From NCBI GenBank assembly GCA_035509315.1, contig DATJLS010000044.1, positions 1-64,000 on the forward strand: a DNA stretch of 64,000 bases, in the 5' to 3' direction. The notes under the pieces are model-generated. The model was not told the origin of the DNA and made no database searches. It saw only the letters and a list, made by a program, of their open reading frames with translations. Each line of letters opens with the position of its first letter. The first letter of the stretch is position 1. Positions 61,257 to 64,000 of the stretch are shown piece after piece. This DNA is from JAKAWQ01 sp035509315. Its GTDB lineage: Bacteria; Pseudomonadota; Alphaproteobacteria; Acetobacterales; Acetobacteraceae. A program made the translations under genes and the position numbers.

Positions 61257-61484
61257 CAGGTGGCCCCGGCCGCCACGATCAAGGCGCACTGGGCGTGCGA
61301 ACAGATCCACCAGCAGCTCAAACGGGAACTCGGACTCGGCACATTCGAGGGACGATCGTGAACCGGCCTGTATCGATACGCGCTGATGAGCGGCATCGCC
61401 TTCGCCTGATGGCAGTACCTGCGGCTACGTGCCGCGGCAGCCCGGGGAAAAAGACGTCAGCCGAGACGGTTTTCCCAAAAGTGA
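61257..61484 (+). pseudogene. IS701/IS4-like DDE transposase, C-terminal remnant
   Basis: Plus-strand frame reads QVAPAATIKAHWACEQIHQQ, LKRELGLGTFEGRS, then a TGA in place of the expected Trp, TGLYRYALMSGIAFA, a second TGA, and QYLRLRAAARGK. WxCEQxHQQLKxELGLxxFEGRSWTGLxRHALM is the C-terminal signature of IS701-like transposases. Two nonsense codons and loss of the N-terminus make it a fossil. Confidence 0.7.
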
Positions 61485-61952
61485 CCCTCCCCGCGATCCG
61501 TCGCACCGTCATCGCCTACCTGTTCGTGCCACTGCGACGGCCAAGCCGATGTCGGTCCTGCCGAAAAAGTTGCCGCTCTGATCAGAAAGAATGCCAAAGC
61601 CGTGCCAGGCAGCCGCCTCCGATTCCGGAATAGGAATATTCTATTCAGAGATCAAAAACAGGATATGAATCAATGACATGGATTCAGAAGAAGGATATAT
61701 GCCCGCGTCCGCTTCAACGCCATCCACCAGATGGATGGCTCCCGCAATGCCGGCGGTTTCTACGTTGTCCTAAGCATAAATTTCATAACCGTATTAGAAA
61801 CACGCTGCCAGAGGGAGCAGGACTGCAGCCTGCCACAAATAGGAAAAATCGCTTATTGGCGGAAGCACCAGGACAATCAGGGCAAGCACACAAGAGTGAA
61901 CCAGTAGCTGGTGCGTCTCCTTGTGAATGGAACGGGATTGTTCGTGGGCGTT
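61485..61952. other. No gene recognised
   Basis: A relatively A+T-rich 470-base stretch. A 98-codon plus-strand frame (61673-61969) is open but resembles nothing I know and overlaps the antiporter gene end. Probably non-coding or insertion debris. Confidence 0.4.
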
Positions 61953-64000
61953 TCACTTGGGCGGATTAATCGGATAAGTGGCAGCCAGGGGCGCTGAGAC
62001 GGCATGCTCAAGAAGAAGCTGCTCCGGTTCTGCCGTAGATGGTCTGCTCAGCTTTGTCCTGAGTATCGGATTCTCTGTCATTAGCTCGCGAAAATACGAA
62101 GTCGACAACGCGAGAAGATGGCTGAACCGGGCGGCGCGGACACGTCCATGAGTACGGACAGAATCAAGAAAGCCATCTCCACCGAAAGCGTCTCCTGGTC
62201 CAAGGCGCGTTTCCTTTCCTTCGTGCTGGATCACGGCCTCACCCGAGCTTACGAAATAGACAAACCGTGATCGGTGTCGTTTCCCCAGCAACATTTCACC
62301 AGGAACTGCGAACCGCATCGTCACAACCATCGCCACATCGTGCAGGATCGCTTCCTGCAGCTCTGAGAACACTGGCAACTCGCGGAGGCGATTGGTTACG
62401 CCGGTCCGAAGATTGAATGTCATCCGGCGCAGCATTCGGCCTTGCTTTCGTGCCAGATCGCGGAGGAGGCGGTCGTGAATCTCCTCGCCGATCATGGCCT
62501 CGTTCCGAAGGTCTGCGTATTCGCGAGATTCCAGCCTCAATCCAATTTGGCGCAGCATGCGTGTTTGTAACGCTTCGGCATAGCCGGGATACTGGAATCG
62601 CAGCATCTCCAATGCGTCGTCATACAGGGCGCGGCGCCGCTCCGTAATCTCTGTTACAACCTCCAAGACACGGCTACCCAGGACTGGTCCCATGCGCTCC
62701 TTCATGAAACGCGTTTGCGAGATGAAGATCAGATACTTCAGAAGCACGATCTCGAACCGCTCTGTCATGCAGACCATGAGCGGGTAGTCGATGCCGAACG
62801 TGGCATGAAGCCACTGAGCGGCTCGAAACCGGATTGTCGGCTGCAGGCGATGCCTGGCGGCACGTAGAAAGCCGGATCGCCCGTCATAGCGTGTTGCGTC
62901 TATGATGCTGTTGGAGGTGCGGATCAAGTTCTGCATGATGGAGCGAGAGGTTCCCTGGTCGCGGAATATGTCCAGCAACTGTGAACGCTCGTGCGCAGCG
63001 AACGTAAGTAGCCCGAGCTTGATGCGATCCCGGTCCGTAAGGGTCGCATCAAATGTATTCACTGCCTCTTCGTCCTTGGCACGCTGATCGTACAAGCTGG
63101 CAACATAGGCAGTAGCACGGGTCGAGAATCCATACTCCTCGGAAAGGCTGCGCACCTTGTCGCGCACATCGGTTAATCCGATCATGACCACCTGTGTGCG
63201 GAGCGCCTGGTCGACCGGTGATAGCTGGTCAAGTCCTAACCAGCGCACGAGCAGCCGCAATGTGGTGCCGTTGACAAGTAGAGTGAACAGCACGAAGCCG
63301 GTGGCAACGACGGCGACGAAGCGCTGCAGGTCCGTGGATATGAGGGGATTCTCAGTCACGGCCAGTGCCATCGCCAGGGTAATTGAGCCTCGTAGCCCGC
63401 CCCAGAGGATCGTCGCCTGATAAGCCAACGGCACCCGCTGCGACAGGCGAAGGGCCGCCAGAGCTGGCAGCATACCGAAAAGGATAAGGCCGCGTGCAAG
63501 CAGCGCCGCGCCGACTGCAACGCCGATCAGCACGACGTCCCAACCGTTCATGCCCAGGATGAGTCTCGGCACCAGCATGGAAGCAAGCACGAAGACCATC
63601 GAGCCGGTCAGGAACGAGAGCTGATCCCAAACATTCCGCAGGAAGCTCCAGTTATGGGGCCGGAGCATGGCAGGGCCCGAATTCCCGATCGTCAGGCCGG
63701 CAGCGGCGGCCGCGACCACGCCGGAGAATCCGAAGTACTGATCGCAGGTGATGTAGGCCAGATACGGCAGGGCGAGAGTCAACGTGACTTCCGCGACACG
63801 CGCGTTGCCGAGCCGCGGGATTGCCAGCAATACCGACTCTGCCAGCACAAACCCGACAGCAATCCCGCCTCCGAACGACAGACAGAACGACCAGATGGCT
63901 GATGACAGATGGGGCGATGAAGCATAAGCTAGGTGATGAAGAAATAGAGTGAATATGGAGATCGCGGCCGCATCGTTCAGAAGGCTTTCACCTTCGACCA
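61953..64000 (-). CDS. NhaP-type cation/proton antiporter with cyclic-nucleotide-binding-like tail (5' end beyond window)
   Basis: Open to the right edge (682 codons here); the frame continues through VEGESLLNDAAAI at the edge, the CPA1/NhaP signature, so the true start lies outside. The membrane half shows LAYITCDQYFGFSGVVAAAAAG (quoted in part) and WGGLRGSITLAMALA. A 400-residue cytoplasmic region follows. It ends in a cyclic-nucleotide-binding-like beta-roll (about 62,100-62,350: FSELQEAILHDVA, VPGEMLLGKRHRSRFVYFV, SSGEAVIQHEG, LGPGDAFGGDGFLD). The architecture resembles SOS1-like Na+/H+ exchangers. It would export Na+ or K+ in exchange for protons, with gating by the tail. It is unrelated to the sugar region. 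Confidence 0.85.
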   Translation of the reverse strand, partial: VEGESLLNDAAAISIFTLFLHHLAYASSPHLSSAIWSFCLSFGGGIAVGFVLAESVLLAIPRLGNARVAEVTLTLALPYLAYITCDQYFGFSGVVAAAAAGLTIGNSGPAMLRPHNWSFLRNVWDQLSFLTGSMVFVLASMLVPRLILGMNGWDVVLIGVAVGAALLARGLILFGMLPALAALRLSQRVPLAYQATILWGGLRGSITLAMALAVTENPLISTDLQRFVAVVATGFVLFTLLVNGTTLRLLVRWLGLDQLSPVDQALRTQVVMIGLTDVRDKVRSLSEEYGFSTRATAYVASLYDQRAKDEEAVNTFDATLTDRDRIKLGLLTFAAHERSQLLDIFRDQGTSRSIMQNLIRTSNSIIDATRYDGRSGFLRAARHRLQPTIRFRAAQWLHATFGIDYPLMVCMTERFEIVLLKYLIFISQTRFMKERMGPVLGSRVLEVVTEITERRRALYDDALEMLRFQYPGYAEALQTRMLRQIGLRLESREYADLRNEAMIGEEIHDRLLRDLARKQGRMLRRMTFNLRTGVTNRLRELPVFSELQEAILHDVAMVVTMRFAVPGEMLLGKRHRSRFVYFVSSGEAVIQHEGKETRLGPGDAFGGDGFLDSVRTHGRVRAARFSHLLALSTSYFRELMTENPILRTKLSRPSTAEPEQLLLEHAVSAPLAATYPINPPK

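Noticed and set aside
61673..61969. 98-residue plus-strand protein
   Set aside because: No homology recognised, overlaps the antiporter gene end, sits in insertion-sequence debris.
1..64000. CRISPR array
   Set aside because: No regularly spaced direct repeats of 25-40 bases were noticed anywhere; the repeated leaders at 3.4, 9.1 and 11.2 kb are three dispersed, imperfect copies.

Overview
This 64 kb window looks alphaproteobacterial: high G+C, GGAGG-type ribosome sites before tightly overlapping genes, and gene families typical of alphaproteobacterial mobile elements and soil or plant-associated chromosomes. Sphingomonadales or Acetobacterales seem plausible, but the genus cannot be fixed from the sequence alone.

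Bases 1 to about 30,630 are the right-hand part of an integrated mobile element (an ICE or genomic island) that continues off the left edge. Its right boundary is a 47-base copy of the 3' end of tRNA-Gly(GCC) at 30583-30629, next to a tyrosine integrase (29046-30386, minus). Bases 1-11,150 form a minus-strand plasmid-type housekeeping module: a very large methylase/strawberry-notch helicase (cut by the edge), a run of small conserved proteins of unknown function (DUF4326, DUF6915, DUF6878 and others) with overlapping starts and stops, a 710-residue ParB-like protein, a PP-loop PAPS-reductase-like protein and an ArdC-type antirestriction metallopeptidase. Three of these genes or gene groups have a similar leader sequence upstream. 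A DUF4143-type ATPase (11415-12644) follows on the plus strand.

Bases 12,778-28,298 hold the most interesting locus, a five-gene plus-strand operon: a 1723-residue YprA/DruE-like DEAD/DEAH helicase with a DUF1998-type four-cysteine end, a DrmD-like SNF2 helicase, a 1610-residue Eco57I/DrmMI-like methyltransferase, an SMC/Rad50-like ATPase and an HNH nuclease. A HEPN-like gene runs into it convergently. It is best read as an anti-phage system that combines DISARM-type and Druantia-type parts.

Bases 31,000-60,430 are a sugar and sugar-acid uptake and catabolism region. It has four separate ABC importers (35.9-39.7, 41.0-45.7, 50.6-53.7 and 55.0-59.6 kb), one of which encodes ATPase and permease as a single fused protein. 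Catabolic genes lie between them: alpha-hydroxy-acid oxidase, RraA-like aldolase, COG3618 lactonase/amidohydrolase, SDR dehydrogenase, FadR-type regulator, Ldh-family oxidoreductase, enolase-superfamily dehydratase and SMP-30 lactonase. Together they suggest non-phosphorylative oxidation of pentoses, hexoses or deoxysugars to pyruvate-level products. Inside it sits an ACC deaminase gene (acdS) with its divergent Lrp-type regulator (acdR), bracketed by a TrbM-like conjugation gene and a decayed IS6-family transposase. A frameshifted SDR and a collapsed FadR-family regulator lie just upstream of the third importer.

Bases 60,430-61,950 are mostly insertion-sequence debris (ISL3-like and IS701-like transposase ends with nonsense codons). 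The window closes with a large NhaP-type cation/proton antiporter carrying a cyclic-nucleotide-binding-like tail (minus strand, running off the right edge).
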